Shown: positions 25,601 to 37,005, numbered from the stretch's first letter. The stretch is DNA of 64,000 nt from Hesseltinella vesiculosa (GCA_002104935.1 MCGT01000016.1:434001-498000); one strand, 5' to 3'. The notes: a model not told the origin generated them from the sequence alone. Program-made: numbers and translations.

Positions 25601-26512
25601 CAAAGGTTTACCCAAGCAGAGCGAGCGCATCCGAGCAACACACTTAGCATGTTGTCTGCTTCCCAAACCCAACCGAGATACCCTAGAAGTCCTCTTCGTA
25701 TTCATCCAGTGGGTGTCAACTTTTGCGCACTTGGAAAATGACACAGGCAACAAGATGCATCTCAATAACTTGGCCACCATGATTGCCCCCAACTTGTTAT
25801 ATCCAAAAAGCAAGGATCCTGCCAAGGATGACTCTATCGCCGTCATTGACGCTGTCTATGTCTTGTTGCAACATCAAGAAGAATTTACCACGGCAAGTCC
25901 TCCTCCTTTTATACAAAAATAGCAAACCTTACACCTTTTTTTTTTTTTTTTTTTTGGTTGCCACTACAGGTCCCTGAAGATTTCGTACCGTTACTGGAGA
26001 CGATTAGCTATGGTGAGATGGATTTGGATTTGAATGTGCGACAGTTATTGAAAAAGTGCGAGTTGGCCATGAAGAAGCGAGCAGCAACGCAGGTCGATAC
26101 CTTGCCTCCGTTACCATCGTCGCAGATCCCAGGCATGCCAGCTTCCAGCTCAGCCCCCGCCACCCCAGATCCTTCATCTCACCTGGCCGACCCATTAGCA
26201 GCGACGGATCTTTCTCAGGTCGCCTGCTCCTTACCAACTCCTCTACCAATGCAGCTACCGATCACGACGACACCCTTTCCTAATAGCGATCTGACCTCAT
26301 CTCAGCAAACAGTATCGCCACTGCCGCCTCGCCAACCTCTACTAAGGTCACAATCTGCCAATGCCACCACCACTTTTGATACCAATCAAGTTGATTCATC
26401 TTGTCACAATGAAGCTCCCCTTTCGCCTCCTCTACTGCCATCCCTGCCTGATGCTCCCTCGACCGAAACTCCCTCGACCGAAACTCCCTCGACCGATGCT
26501 CCCGTTGCCTAA
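22626..26512 (+). CDS. LIM-domain RhoGAP (Lrg1/Rga-like)
   Basis: A GTPase-activating protein for Rho-type GTPases, probably controlling cell-wall synthesis and polarity like yeast Lrg1/Rga1. Eleven exons join in one frame to 1041 residues: 22626-22739, 22811-23194, 23265-23310, 23403-23498, 23609-23958, 24042-24423, 24482-25063, 25146-25280, 25340-25546, 25606-25892 and 25970-26512. Two adjacent LIM zinc fingers start the protein (CDKCQQSLEG, CDQCGDALKG). A third comes after a helical linker (CHVCQQLCDD). The RhoGAP domain follows, with arginine-finger motif EGIFRKNGNIRQL, then KKFLRDLPEPLLTF and NLATMIAPNLLY. The C-terminus is Pro/Ser/Thr-rich and ends in three PSTET units. The tenth intron appears to use a GC donor. 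I prefer Lrg1 over other RhoGAPs because of the three LIM fingers. Confidence 0.93.
25893..25969 (+). other. Probable GC-AG intron in the RhoGAP gene
   Basis: EEFTT must join VPEDFVPLLE. The only position that keeps the frame starts with GCAAGT and ends with ACTACAG, with a long poly(T) tract in between. GC-AG introns are a minor but accepted class. Confidence 0.65.
26455..26500 (+). repeat. Coding 15-base repeat (PSTET units)
   Basis: Three nearly identical 15-base units, CTCCCTCGACCGAAA, encode PSTETPSTETPSTDA at the C-terminus of the RhoGAP. Confidence 0.85.
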
Positions 26513-27192
26513 CCCAAGCACTATCTCTTATCTCCTCCCCCCCCCCTCCCTAGCACTCAGTACATAGCCTTTTTTTTTTTCCTCTTTTTTTTTTTTTTCT
26601 TATTTTCTTACCATATATAAACTTTATCCATAATGAATGTCGCAGATAAAAAAAAAGATAAATGCCACTAGTCAAAAACATGACTTTTGCAAGCCAAAAA
26701 AAAAGCGGGGCCTCAAATAGCCTTGTCTCTGACGCTCTCTGCATTCAACCTGTTTCCATCGCTGCATTTACAAAATTTTGGGTTGATCTAACTTTTCAAG
26801 AGTGCAGCTGGTCTCAGCCAAGCTAACCTCGCTGGTAAAAAATAATCCAAAAGCCAATGTCGCCAATTACAAACGGTTCCAATGCTGGTAATCTCAACTT
26901 TCGTTGTCGTGCCTGTTTTAAAGCTACTCTCCTCTATCTGGCTTGTCGAAAGCAGCTCAAAAATGTCAATCCTTTGAAATGGCGCACTTGATTTAACTTT
27001 CTCGCGCACTAGAAAAGAATTTAGCGGTTCGCCCGATTGGTTCGACTGCTAAAAAAAAATCACCCACGGCTCAAAAGTAATCCCAATTCCCGCCAAATGA
27101 TGGCGGAAATCAGGAGCACTGTACATATTTTTATTTTGAATTGACAGAGACCAAAGGGTGAAGAATAGGGTGTTCTGTGAAGTGATTTGGTC
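26513..27192. other. Convergent intergenic region with repeat B copy 2
   Basis: Homopolymer-rich 3' region of the RhoGAP gene followed by the second copy of repeat family B. No gene is supported. Confidence 0.5.
26836..27116 (-). repeat. Dispersed repeat family B, copy 2
   Basis: Homologous to 17783-18102. Shared blocks are CAAACGGTTCCAATGC, GCTACTCTCCTC, TTTGAAATGGCGCA, CGCGCACTAGAAAA and GCCAAATGATGG. It is slightly shorter than copy 1 because of small gaps. Confidence 0.7.
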
Positions 27193-27672
27193 TTATGTTG
27201 TTTTCATTTTGCAGCTTCGGATCAAAGAGAACAGGCGGTCCTCATTGCTCAGCAACGAGGATAGAATAAGACCCAGCTCGCTAAAATCATGGTTCGCATT
27301 GACAAGTAGATAATTGCGCATGGTTTTCAACTGGTCTAGAGAGGAATGTTGTGCTGGCCGTCCGGGATGTTGGAGGCTGGTCAGCGTCTCAGCATTGACC
27401 TCGCTCAGCAAGGTGACCAAAGGCATGGGCAGCTGGAACGTTCCATCGGCAAAGGTGTTTTTCTGTAAAAACGTAGGCATATCTGGTGCAGTAAAGAGCA
27501 TCATAAGGTAATTTAAACTGGCTGTGGTTGAGTCCAAAGGTATGGCTTCCAAGGGAGTTGGTGAGTGTGAAGGTAGGCGATCGAGAGGCGGTGATAGACA
27601 GCTTATTTGGCGGTCAAGAGAGGAACAGTTCAAATCATCATCATCGTCACTAGTACTATAAAGTGGCGACAT
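27193..27672 (-). CDS. Short acidic protein of unknown function
   Basis: An uninterrupted minus-strand frame, with the likely start at MSPLYSTSDDDDDLN, gives about 159 residues. A farther upstream in-frame ATG would add a Lys-rich poly(A)-encoded stretch that looks like leader sequence. The protein has an acidic Ser-rich head, a Pro-rich segment (LPSHSPTPLEAIPLD) and an alpha-helical C-terminal half (LDQLKTMRNYLLVNANHD, LSNEDRLFSLIRSC). I do not recognise it. It lies downstream of the ankyrin gene on the same strand with about 270 bases between them, so it could instead be part of an alternative 3' end. Confidence 0.45.
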   Translation of the reverse strand: MSPLYSTSDDDDDLNCSSLDRQISCLSPPLDRLPSHSPTPLEAIPLDSTTASLNYLMMLFTAPDMPTFLQKNTFADGTFQLPMPLVTLLSEVNAETLTSLQHPGRPAQHSSLDQLKTMRNYLLVNANHDFSELGLILSSLLSNEDRLFSLIRSCKMKTT

Positions 27673-27942
27673 CGGTATTGTACATTTGAAAAATCGAGAG
27701 AAAGAAAGGCTTGAACGTGAAAGCGCATTTTTTTTTTTTTTTAAAAAATATTGCATTAAAAAACTCCGTTTGAATGGGAGGTTTCATTACCCTCTGCAGG
27801 ATTTTTTTTTTTAAAAAAAAAAGTGTGGCAGAATTTATTAAATTTACGATGGGCTAATATTAGGTATGATAAATCTAAACAGAGAGTGAGAGTGAGAGAG
27901 GGAAAGTTTTTTTTTTTTTGTCTAGAGCAGAGGGGAAGAGCG

Positions 27943-29382
27943 TTACACCATTTGTTCTTGAAGGACGGGCTTTTTATAGCGGGAAAAGACCGAGGCGACA
28001 CGTTTGATGAGCGTGGGACGTTTATCAGCGACATCTTGTTGAGAAAAGGTATCTTCATCGTTTTGTCTCCAAAGTGGTAGGGATTGCCGACGTAGCTGGT
28101 TAACACCGGGAGAGGTTTGGTGGGCAGCAAGTTTGATACTTCTGGGGATGGAGGGTGAAAAAGCATTATGACGAGACAAGTTGTTGGTTGAGGACGTCAC
28201 AGCGACTTCTTGCAGATCACGTTTAAGTTCAGTGAGCAAGGTAACAATGGGCTCTTGGTGGCGATGCGGTGAGTGGGTCTGTACAAGCTGGATCGCCTGG
28301 TCGATCTCGGTAAGGGTGATCACGGAGCGAAGGTGGGACATCGCCTGGGTGTGTTGAACAAGCCATTGGAGACATGCCAAGCGCAAATATTTGGCAGCTT
28401 GCAAGATAATGGTGCCAGGGTAGGTAAGACGGGTGCGGGCATCGAGGAAATCGGCGCGGGCAGCAAGCTGGACAGGTCGGGGGCCTTGGATAAAGTAGGA
28501 CAGTGCATAGACGTGATCACCGTTTGCTAAAAGGCAGAACAGAGGCGATTTGCGCGAAGAGTCCAAGGCATTCACATCGGCACCGTTGGTGACAAGTAGC
28601 TCGATGATCGGGAGAGGCGAAGGGCTAAAGCGACAGGCATAATGCAGAGGTGTCCAACTGTCACCATCTCGGCAATTGATGTCCAGGTCGGGGTAGCCAA
28701 GAAGCAGTTCATAGCATTCACGAGGGTAGGAGCAATAAAGTGGCAAGGTGTGGAGCACTTGGACATTATAGACATTGCGAGTCCAAGGATCGGCGCCATT
28801 GGACAGCAATAGCTTGAGGGCTTGGTAAGGTTCTGACACATGGCTGACAACGAGGTGAAGCAGGGTGCATTCGGTCTTTGGGTCGCGTTTGTTCAGCAGG
28901 GTGACAGGATCATGGCTGTGCTGGATGTAATAAAGTAAGCTGTCAAGGTCACCTCGCTCGGCGGCCGTCCAAATGGAGACAGTGGGAATGTCAACGACAT
29001 GATGCGGTGATTGTGTTTCTTCCACAGCAGACACGGTCTCGACCATGGGCTGAATCACTGGCTGGCTATCTTCTTCGGTGGTGATAGATAATTTGGTGCG
29101 GGGAAGGGTCATGGAGACTGGTCGTGCAGGTGTGGTTTTTTTTTTCTGCTGATGTTTCTCGACGGTCATGATCTCATCCACTTCTTCCTCTTCCTCCGGC
29201 AAAGTTTTGATATTATTGGACATGGAATGGCGGATCATAGGTCTCCGCGCGGGATGAATGGGAGGGCTGACATGGTCAGGCTGCTCGGTTAAAGTGATGG
29301 TTGTGATGGGTTGTTGAACGGCTTTCGGTTGAGCTTGTTCATTAATTAATGGGAAGTGTTGGCGAGAAATAAAGGTAGGCAT
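27943..29382 (-). CDS. Ankyrin-repeat protein
   Basis: A single-exon gene of 479 residues. Residues 1-130 are low-complexity, basic and acidic in turn (LPEEEEEVDEIMTVEKHQQKKK), and are probably disordered. Ankyrin repeats start at TVSIWTAAERGDLDSLLYYIQ and continue with CTLLHLVVSHVSEPYQALKL, NGADPW, GDSWTPLHYACRFSPSPLPI, VTNGADVNALDSSRKSPLF. A helical tail and a basic Ser-rich C-terminus follow. No second domain or membrane segment is visible. Ankyrin repeats mediate protein binding, so the role is a scaffold or adaptor at most. The lack of introns is unusual next to intron-rich neighbours. Confidence 0.8.
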   Translation of the reverse strand: MPTFISRQHFPLINEQAQPKAVQQPITTITLTEQPDHVSPPIHPARRPMIRHSMSNNIKTLPEEEEEVDEIMTVEKHQQKKKTTPARPVSMTLPRTKLSITTEEDSQPVIQPMVETVSAVEETQSPHHVVDIPTVSIWTAAERGDLDSLLYYIQHSHDPVTLLNKRDPKTECTLLHLVVSHVSEPYQALKLLLSNGADPWTRNVYNVQVLHTLPLYCSYPRECYELLLGYPDLDINCRDGDSWTPLHYACRFSPSPLPIIELLVTNGADVNALDSSRKSPLFCLLANGDHVYALSYFIQGPRPVQLAARADFLDARTRLTYPGTIILQAAKYLRLACLQWLVQHTQAMSHLRSVITLTEIDQAIQLVQTHSPHRHQEPIVTLLTELKRDLQEVAVTSSTNNLSRHNAFSPSIPRSIKLAAHQTSPGVNQLRRQSLPLWRQNDEDTFSQQDVADKRPTLIKRVASVFSRYKKPVLQEQMV

Positions 29383-30141
29383 TGGTACATGGAAGGATCA
29401 AAGAGAGAGAAAGGAAAAGTGAGAGATGGTTTTCCAGTGAATGATGTCGAGGGGAAATATTCCGGTTGTTTGTTATTGTTTTTTACCTGTGAATAGCTTT
29501 TTCCATTGTGTTGGAGGTGGCAGCGAGGACTTTTGAACGCCAAGATCGATTTCTTCCATACAATCTGTCTGCATCAGAGAAACTAATAATAACAAAGGAA
29601 AAAAAAAAAAAAGAAAAAAAAAAAAAAAGCTTACTAAATCAATGGAGTGGCGAGGGGTTTTTGGTGAAGGGGCGTGTTGAGTTTTTTTTTTTTTTTTTTT
29701 TTTTCCCTTTCATCCCTTGGATCAGGCCATTTCAATTAAACATTTTTTTCCCCAATCACGCTTAACAATCCCTTACCCCCTTTGCCCTTTTTGCTTTCTT
29801 GCCCCATCAAGCAATCCTTTCTTTTTTTCTGCCTATGTGGAGCGTTCGAGATTCATGCAAACCTAAACTGTTTCCTGCGGTGAAAGCGGTGCATGGGACG
29901 GAGTTTCCTTTTTTACAAATTCTTTTCAGCCCTGGATTTTTTTCTTTTTACTTTTTTTTCTTCTTTTTTATCCTCTTCATCTTCTTCAGTCCATTGGAAA
30001 GCAACGATAGTAAAATCCAAAACATTAAGTCGGTCAAGCCCATACCTCCATTCTACCTCTATTCCCGTTCTCTCCATTCTTTGCCATTGGTCTTGGTGAT
30101 CCTTTGTACTAGTCATTCAACTTGCTAATCACCATCCAACC
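29383..30141. promoter_or_regulatory. Divergent upstream region with homopolymer runs
   Basis: A spacer of 759 bases between the outward-facing ankyrin and RRM genes. It is rich in poly(A) (29600-29629) and poly(T) (29682-29704) and has no supported ORF. Confidence 0.5.
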
Positions 30142-31193
30142 ATGACATTATACCTGGGTTCAAGACCATTTCCTCCACAAATGTCAGAAGAAATATCCAC
30201 CATCTTTGTCATTGGTTTTCCTGATGACATGCTTGAACGTGAATTCCGCAACATGTTCCTCTTTGCCTCAGGCTTTGAAGCCTCCACCCTCAAACTCTTG
30301 AGCAAGAACAATGTCCCTAACAGCGAGCGCCGCAAACAACTGGTAATCCCTCCAGCTTTCATCTACTATGCCAAGGAAAAAAAAATCTCATATCTCTTTT
30401 GGCCTTACGCTAGATTGGATTTGCCAAGTTTCGCACGCGGGCAGAAGCCATTGCAGCAAAAGACTTGATCAACGGCCGTAAGATTGACAATGAAAAAGGG
30501 TCTACCCTCAAATCAGAAATGGCAAAGAAGAACTTGCATGTAAAACGGTCGCAGTTGGCGGCACAGAATATATCCTACAGTACCATGCCTCCTCCAATGG
30601 GCTATATCGACTCCAGCTATATGATTGTCCCAGCCAATACCTACTCTTCACCTCATCCACCCACCGGTAAACCATTTGGTCCCATGTCTCCTCATGCCTA
30701 TCCTTCTGGTCTCTTCAGCCCACCTTCCCACCTGATCCCTACCAACTTGATCCACACCACTCCTTCCTCCTCTTCCTCCTCTGCCTCTTCTACGTCGTCC
30801 ACGTCACCTATTTTACGTCGGGCCTGTCAAATTGGCGGTGCCATTTTCAACACTGCTGACCCCGCAGCCAGTCTGTGGCCACCTGTTGTCCTTCCCACGC
30901 CTGCCTCCTCATCTTCCATGCCAACGCCGCCCACTCCTCCTCATCAGCAAGAAGACGGTTCCTTACCGGCTTCAACCATCGACGGTTCACTTTCCAACGC
31001 ACTCACTTCTCCTTTCGAACCATCCAACAAGGCTTCCCTCTCGTTGCCCACTTGTCTGTATTCACCTACCCCCACGTTTTATTTGAATCATGACTTGGAT
31101 ACCCGGTCTCCCCTGTCCCAGCTCCCCACCAATGTCAACCCTCTTTCTCGATTCAGACCTCCTCTCTCCTTGTGGCCTTTGCCTGGTGCTTAA
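30142..31193 (+). CDS. RRM-type RNA-binding protein (Whi3/Scw1-like)
   Basis: Two exons (30142-30342, 30414-31193) give 326 residues. One RRM lies at about residues 18-105: RNP2-like TIFVIGFPDDMLERE, RNP1-like IGFAKFRTRAEAIAA and the helix-strand KDLINGRKID. The intron falls directly before RNP1. The rest is a long Pro/Ser-rich disordered tail (TTPSSSSSSASSTSSTS, PTPASSSSMPTPPTPPHQQ). A single RRM with a Pro/Ser tail resembles the fungal Scw1/Whi3 group of mRNA-binding regulators of cell wall and cell cycle. That assignment is tentative because the RRM sits at the N-terminus here. Confidence 0.78.
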
Positions 31194-31558
31194 GATGGTC
31201 ACTTTTTAATTCGAGTAAGTTGGGAAAGTCCGAGCAAAGAAGTGCATTGGAGAGGGGGGGGGGAATAGATCTCACGATCTTATGCTTTTCTTTTCCCCTT
31301 CTAGTCATTCATTTCCCCTTGGTCATCCCCTTCAAAAAAAAAATTAATAGCTCGTCCTGTTTGATCTCTGTCTATTTTTTTATTCCCCCTTGAATATCCA
31401 ACCGTCACGGTGCACCCCTTCTTTTCTTTGTTGTTATATCGTGTAGCTATTCGTACCATTCCATGCCCTTTTTCACCTCTATTTTTTTTTCTCAATCCTA
31501 CCAAAAGAAAGCAAAATAAAACATTGAATCTGTTCCGTTAAAAAGGGGGTGACTTTTT
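31194..31558. other. Convergent 3' regions
   Basis: Downstream sequence of the RRM and cyclin genes. It is T-rich, with a poly(G) run near 31254. No gene is seen. Confidence 0.55.
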
Positions 31559-32614
31559 TTAATCTGGGTGTGGAAAGACGGTGTAGAGCGGTGGTAGAAC
31601 AATGTTGGATTTCTCGGGGTGGTCACAAGGAGGAATGATTGAATCCTCACAGACTGATTGAGCTGGTGGTATAGGGATCTCACAAGGAGGGGAATTGGGT
31701 AAGAGAGTCCAGTTGGAATGGGACGTAGGCACGGTTCGGCCTCGATGGTAGCGGATGTTGTTATCTTGCAACACACAGTCAAACCAGGTCCAGATTTGAG
31801 CTGTGCTGAAATGCAGCGTTAATTTGTAGTCAAGGAAATGGACAAGCTCGAGGCATGAATGGTACATTGTCTCAGCATCCAATGGCAGCTCAAGTAGACC
31901 ATCGCGGTGATTGACCAGGGTAAGCAAGCGAATGACATCATCCATGTCCAATTCTTTGCTTCTCTGTGGCCTGTGCGTCGTTTGGTCCGAGGAATCGGCT
32001 CCCACTACGCTTTGCACATTGGCATGGATGTATTTTGCTGCAATCAAATAGGCAACAATCATCGTACGCTGCGCTTCGCCAAAACTGTTAACCATGCATC
32101 CATACCTCTAACATGCATTAAAAAAAGTCAGCATTTTCTTTTTCAGCTTTGAATTTTTTTTTTATACTTTTTGAAGCCGGTGCAGGTAATATACTGCCAG
32201 TACCATTGTGGTGGCTGGACAGATGACTGGAATACAAGTGTTGGCGTCTATGCAGGCTCGCTTGATGGCTCCATCCACGTCTTCATGAAGAGAGGTCCTG
32301 CTCATGAGACCCTGGTACCATTGACAAACTTTGGTTATGGCTGGTGGCTGCGAGTCACGTGCAAAAAAATCACAGCTATACACTAGCGATTTTGCCAAAG
32401 CATCTATCAAAAACGGAACAAAGCGATTAAAACCGCGCGGCTAACAGCAACAAAGGGAGACAAAGTTTAAGTTGGTACCGAGATGTTTACCTAGCTGGTC
32501 TCCCGACAATGGCTCCCGTTTTCTCATTCGAATGCTGTGCAAAAGGAAGAGGGCTTGGTATTCGTCCAGGTCATCAAAAGCTTCCTGCATCAAAGTAGTG
32601 TGGAGATTGGCCAT
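31559..32614 (-). CDS. Cyclin-domain protein
   Basis: Three exons (32614-32491, 32403-32168, 32107-31559) give 302 residues in one frame. A cyclin box is recognisable in the middle: ICPATTMVLAVYYLHRLQK, then MVNSFGEAQRTMIVAYLIAAKYIHANV, then a later helix pair (LVHFLDYKLTLHFSTAQIW). The arrangement resembles fungal Pho80/Pcl-type or Cln-like cyclins that bind a cyclin-dependent kinase. The N-terminus is helical (LDEYQALFLLHSIRMRKRE) and the C-terminus is Pro-rich. The partner kinase and cell-cycle phase cannot be read from sequence. Confidence 0.7.
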
Positions 32615-33371
32615 GGTGACTAATCACGTCCAAAATTAGTAATGCAAAAAAAAAAAAAATAATAATCCAAGCGCAGGGTCGAGGCAACGCGCTGTATTTT
32701 TTTTTTTAATTTACATAATACAACAAAATCACAATGATAAGATATCAGAGCGTATCTTTAGAGAGTGGGGAGGAAAAGTTAAAGAGAAGACAGAAATGAC
32801 CAAGGAAGTGTCGAAAAAAGAAAAAACGTCGAAAAAAAAAGTGGAAGCCAGAATTTAACGGGGAAAGGTCATTGAGAATTTAACCGGTGCCGAAGGCAGC
32901 CAGACTGCATTTCGCGGTGCTTCTAGCTTCTGTGCAACGCGAATGTAAAAGCTGAGAGCATAAAAATCTTTTTGAAACAAGTCAACGTTGTTTACTTGGC
33001 ACCTGCCATTCAAAGAAGAATGGACCTTGGCAGTGGTTAAATTTGCTCCATATGCTTTCTAGCCTCCAAAATCCCCCCCCCCCCCACTGAAACCGCCACT
33101 CCAGTGCATCCGATTGGTCGCTCCCACGCAAAAGTTGCTCACTTTTGATGGGACGCCAAGTTTGGAACATGAACATTTTGCACAATGGAAAAAGCACAGA
33201 CGGGTGGCATGGATGGAAAAAAAAAAAGGAAATCGAATAAATGAAAGGAGCAGCCTGCAAGGTTGGCGCAGTGGGCAAAAATGCCCTGCAGATCCAAAAA
33301 TGGCAGATTCCTTCCATCTTGCCTTTCCCCCCTTTTTTTTATTTTCTCCTTTTTTTTAAAATCAATCCAGT
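32615..33371. promoter_or_regulatory. Divergent upstream region, cyclin / ENPP
   Basis: A spacer between two outward-facing genes. It contains a poly(C) run (33074-33086) and an ATTGG box at 33113-33117. No supported coding sequence. Confidence 0.45.
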
Positions 33372-35161
33372 ATGGATCCACTGACGGAACACGCCGAGGC
33401 TAATGACGTGGATCAACATGTTCAGCAAGAACAAGACACTCCTTTTGACGAGCAAGAACGGTTACTCGACGATACCGAAGATGTCGACCATGACCCAATG
33501 GACACCCCCTTTTCCCCAAAATCATTATGGGTAAACAAACAGATGTCATCCAAAACATTTCGCAACCCCAGAAAGCCTATTTTCTAAAACTGTGTTTTCA
33601 TGTATTTCAATATTAGGAAGACAAGATGTTTCGCGGTATGGCATTTGCCATTGCCATCAGCGTCATTTATCTGATGATTCGCGTGGTGCTGGCTCTCCTG
33701 CACAATGCTCACACGGGTGGCCATTCTCGTTCGCCTGAACCCATCTACAGCAATGGATCAGATTATTTTGCCTCGCTGGTGATTCTGGTATCCTTGGACG
33801 GGTTCAAACCTGCTTACTTGGATCTTGGCCTGACACCGCATTTGAATGAATTTGCTGCCAATGGTATCCAAGCCGAAGCGATGTATCCATCGTTTCCAGT
33901 AAGTCCTACAGCTTTTTGATGCTACATTCTCGTCAAATTCAACCACGTGTTTTTTTTTCCTCCAGTCATTGACGTTTCCCAATCATTGGACCTTGGTGAC
34001 AGGCGTCTATCCTGAGACGCATGGCATTGTGGCCAACGATTTTTTTGATCCCGTTCTGGGCGAAACTTTTCGACACAGCAGTCTCAATTCCACCACAAAC
34101 GCCACCTGGTGGACTACTGTCGATCCCGTAAATTGAATTCGGGAATGCCTTTTTCTTTACTCATATTCTTGGCTATTTAGATCTGGAAGACCTGCCAGCA
34201 ACACAATCGAATGTCAGCGACGATCATGTGGCCAGGATCGGCAGCGATTGAGGCTGATTTCGTCGCCGATTTCAATAGCACAACGATGCCTATGGAAAAA
34301 ATCGATATGGTGATGGAGCTGATTGACTTGCCGTATTTGAAGCGACCACAGTTTTATTCTGTGTACATGCATCATGTCGACACAGCTGGCCATGTCCATG
34401 GCCCATCCAAAGATGGGGTTGCCACGGCTGTACAACAGGTCGATCAAGCCGTAGGCTATCTCATGGAGCAATTGAAAGCAAGAAACTTGGATAAACACGC
34501 AAATGTGGTCATTGTAAGCTACAAAAAAAAAAAAAAAAAAGCCCGTCTGCAGACGAAGCTTCGATTCATCTTTTCCTAACCTGTGTTTTTTGTGAATTAG
34601 GTCAGCGATCACGGCATGGCAAAGACAGACAAGTACATGTATTATGACGATATTTTACCCGGAGACCTGATCGATCGACTCCAACACCGCGAAGCATGGC
34701 CCTTGCTCGACCTACGTCCGCTGCCAGATGCCCCGGCCAACACGAGTCTCCAGATTTTCGACGCCTTCCACCAATTTCAACAGCTGCACCCAGACAAAGC
34801 TCACTACCAAGTGTTTTTGAAGGAGGATATTCCAGAAAAGTTCCACTATTCGCACCACGACCGCATTGCTCCTGTCATTGTCCTTCCCGATCCAGGCTAT
34901 GCCTTTGTCTCTCATAACCTGGCCGACCCAACATCTGGCGTGCCCTCCCAACCGGCCGGGATGCATGGTTACGACCCATTTGACGAAGATATGTGGGCTA
35001 TCTTCATGGCAGCCGGCCCCAAGATCGACAAGGCATATCCTTCTTCCAAACGCTTAGCACCTTTTGGCAATGTCGAGGTGTACGAAGTCTTGACTGAGCT
35101 GATGAACATCAATGCTAACCCAAACAACGGCTCGTTCCACGGATACCTCCCCACCCTTTAG
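33372..35161 (+). CDS. Ectonucleotide pyrophosphatase/phosphodiesterase (NPP family)
   Basis: A type II membrane enzyme that hydrolyses nucleotide or phospholipid phosphodiesters outside the cytosol. Five exons (33372-33530, 33617-33898, 33966-34127, 34181-34513, 34601-35161) give 498 residues. An acidic cytosolic tail of about 55 residues precedes one membrane anchor (MAFAIAISVIYLMIRVVLAL). The metal and catalytic set is complete: SLDGFKPAY (Asp), FPSLTFPNHWT (Thr nucleophile), HHVDTAGHVHGP (Asp, His), VSDHGM (Asp, His) and MHGYDP (His). Several N-x-S/T sites (NSTT, NATW) fit a luminal or extracellular domain. The closest known fungal relatives are yeast Npp1/Npp2. The natural substrate is not known. 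Confidence 0.93.
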
Positions 35162-35272
35162 ATTCCCGTGTCTGTCATTCTTGAAATAAATCCCATACCC
35201 TTGATGGACATCCGAAAATCAAAACGCTTATTTATAATCTAAAATGTTCAGGAGGAAAAAAAAAAAAAAAAA
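35162..35272. other. Short convergent 3' spacer
   Basis: Only about 110 bases separate the ENPP and PC-esterase stop codons. A poly(A) run near 35256 and ATAAAT-like signals serve both 3' ends. Confidence 0.5.
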
Positions 35273-36692
35273 CTACACTGTGACGGGTGAAGCAACCCGA
35301 GCAATTTCATGGAAAAACAAGTCGTTCCAATCATCGACAGGTCCTAGTAAATGAAAATTTTGAAGGGGGTTAGTGCACCTCCTTGTTGGGTTATTTAGCA
35401 TCAGGCATACCTGGTATACAAGTATGGAGGCAATCGGCGTCAGGGTTAGAGTGAGCATCGCCACGGAGGTTGGCACTAGTGGAGACGTTCAAGAAACGGA
35501 AACGAATATCATTTTCTTCATCAATCCAGTTCTATGGTCAAAGAGAAATAAGCCTGAGGTTTTTTTTTGTCAATGGTGCCTACCTTCCAGACCAAGTCAA
35601 ATTTTTCGAGTAAATCCCATTGGTATTCGCCTTCATTCTTTTTAGGAACAGTGGCATCCGTGGAGGGCTTCTTGTATTGCGAGCACTTTGCATGGCCATA
35701 GGGGGTGCTGCGGACCCACAGGCGTTGGTGGGAGGCCAGGTTGGTTTTGAGGTAATCAAAGACGACACGCATACCCTTGGTAAAAGCTGCGATCAATTCT
35801 TCGTCGGATTTGTTAGGACCCCATTTTAAGTCTTGGTGCCAGTGGGGGCCGGTGTTGATGACAATGTACTCGAATTTGGGAAGGGCATGGATCCACGCAA
35901 AGTTACTGCCCTTGCCGATCATAAAACCTTCGTCGTCAAAGGGCTCCATCAATTTGTAGTCGTCTAGTCGCACCAAGTAGTCACTACGGAGGTAGGCAAG
36001 GGTGACAGCTCCAGGCTGATCGGCCACTCGGTTGTGAACGCGCTGACCTGCCCAGGCTTTGGTGTTGCCTCCAGTCAGGTTGGTGTCGGTTCGTACGCCT
36101 GTCATGTCTTGGCCTAATGTGCAAGCCAGGGTTTCAAATTGGAGTTGTGTAATGGAGTCGCCAACCATCAGCAATGGATGGTCTGCAAGGTGATCTGTCA
36201 GTTTCCTCTTATCCACTTGGATCAACGAGCAAGCACTTGGCTCCCAGGCATAGTTGGCACTGATCGAAGAAAGAAAAAAAAATGAGGGTTGATCTAGGCA
36301 GTGGCTTTCATCTTCGGCTGGGAAACTTACATGGAAATACTACGATTAAATTCATTGCCCTCCTTTCGTCGATAGCACTTGTGAGGGAAATTCCAGTTGC
36401 AGAAGTATCCCTTGGCCTTTTCCAGAGCCTGGGGCGAGTCATTTTCCAAATAGAGCGGCTTGCGCACCCACGAGCCGACATTGAAGGTATCTGAAGAGCA
36501 TTGTAAGGAATGGCTGGGAGCCCGCATAACAAAATCGAGACTTTCGGAAGGATCGGGTAGGTATTCATGAGGTTCAGGCAAGAGCAGATTACTGTCTCGC
36601 CAGGCCCATATGAATATTAGCGATGTGATGATGGCAGTGACCGTGATGATATACACAACGGTGGACCTAAACGCTGGAGATGATGTACCCAT
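35273..36692 (-). CDS. PC-esterase / trichome-birefringence-like membrane protein
   Basis: A type II membrane protein with one anchor (VVYIITVTAIITSLIFIWAW) after a short N-terminus. The luminal domain has the GDS motif (LLMVGDSITQLQFETLAC) and a late DCLHTCIPG...DDWNDLF motif formed across the last intron. Together these are the Ser and Asp-x-x-His signatures of the PC-esterase (PF13839) group, to which plant TBL polysaccharide O-acetyltransferases belong. The cysteines (SLQCSSD, GYFCNWNFPHKCYR) also fit that group. The role is therefore likely acyl transfer or removal on cell-wall polysaccharide in the Golgi (inference). At least three introns interrupt the gene, including one around 36230-36330 and one near 35520-35590. 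Confidence 0.82.
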
Positions 36693-37005
36693 CGAGAATC
36701 AAAGTGATCAAAAAGACAATAAAAAGTTCAAAAAGGAAAGGAAATGGGAATCAAATAGGTGAGGAAAGAAAAGGGAAAAAAGGAAAAAAGGAAAAAAAAG
36801 GGGATCGACGCTCTTCTTCAAATTAGGGGGCCAGGATGGCGGCGTTCCAAACTTTTTAGAAACATGATGGATGTTACTGCTCTCAGTTTCACAATAGCCG
36901 TTGGTTTTTCTTTTTGCCTTCCTTCTTTCCGTTTGCAAGCATATCAATTTCGTTTTTTTTTTATTCTTGCAACATCCGACCATTGTTCTGGAGTTGTTGA
37001 CCAAC

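Noticed and set aside
33255..33300. tRNA-like A box (TGGCGCAGTGG)
   Set aside because: No B box (GGTTCGANNCC) follows and no cloverleaf can be drawn.
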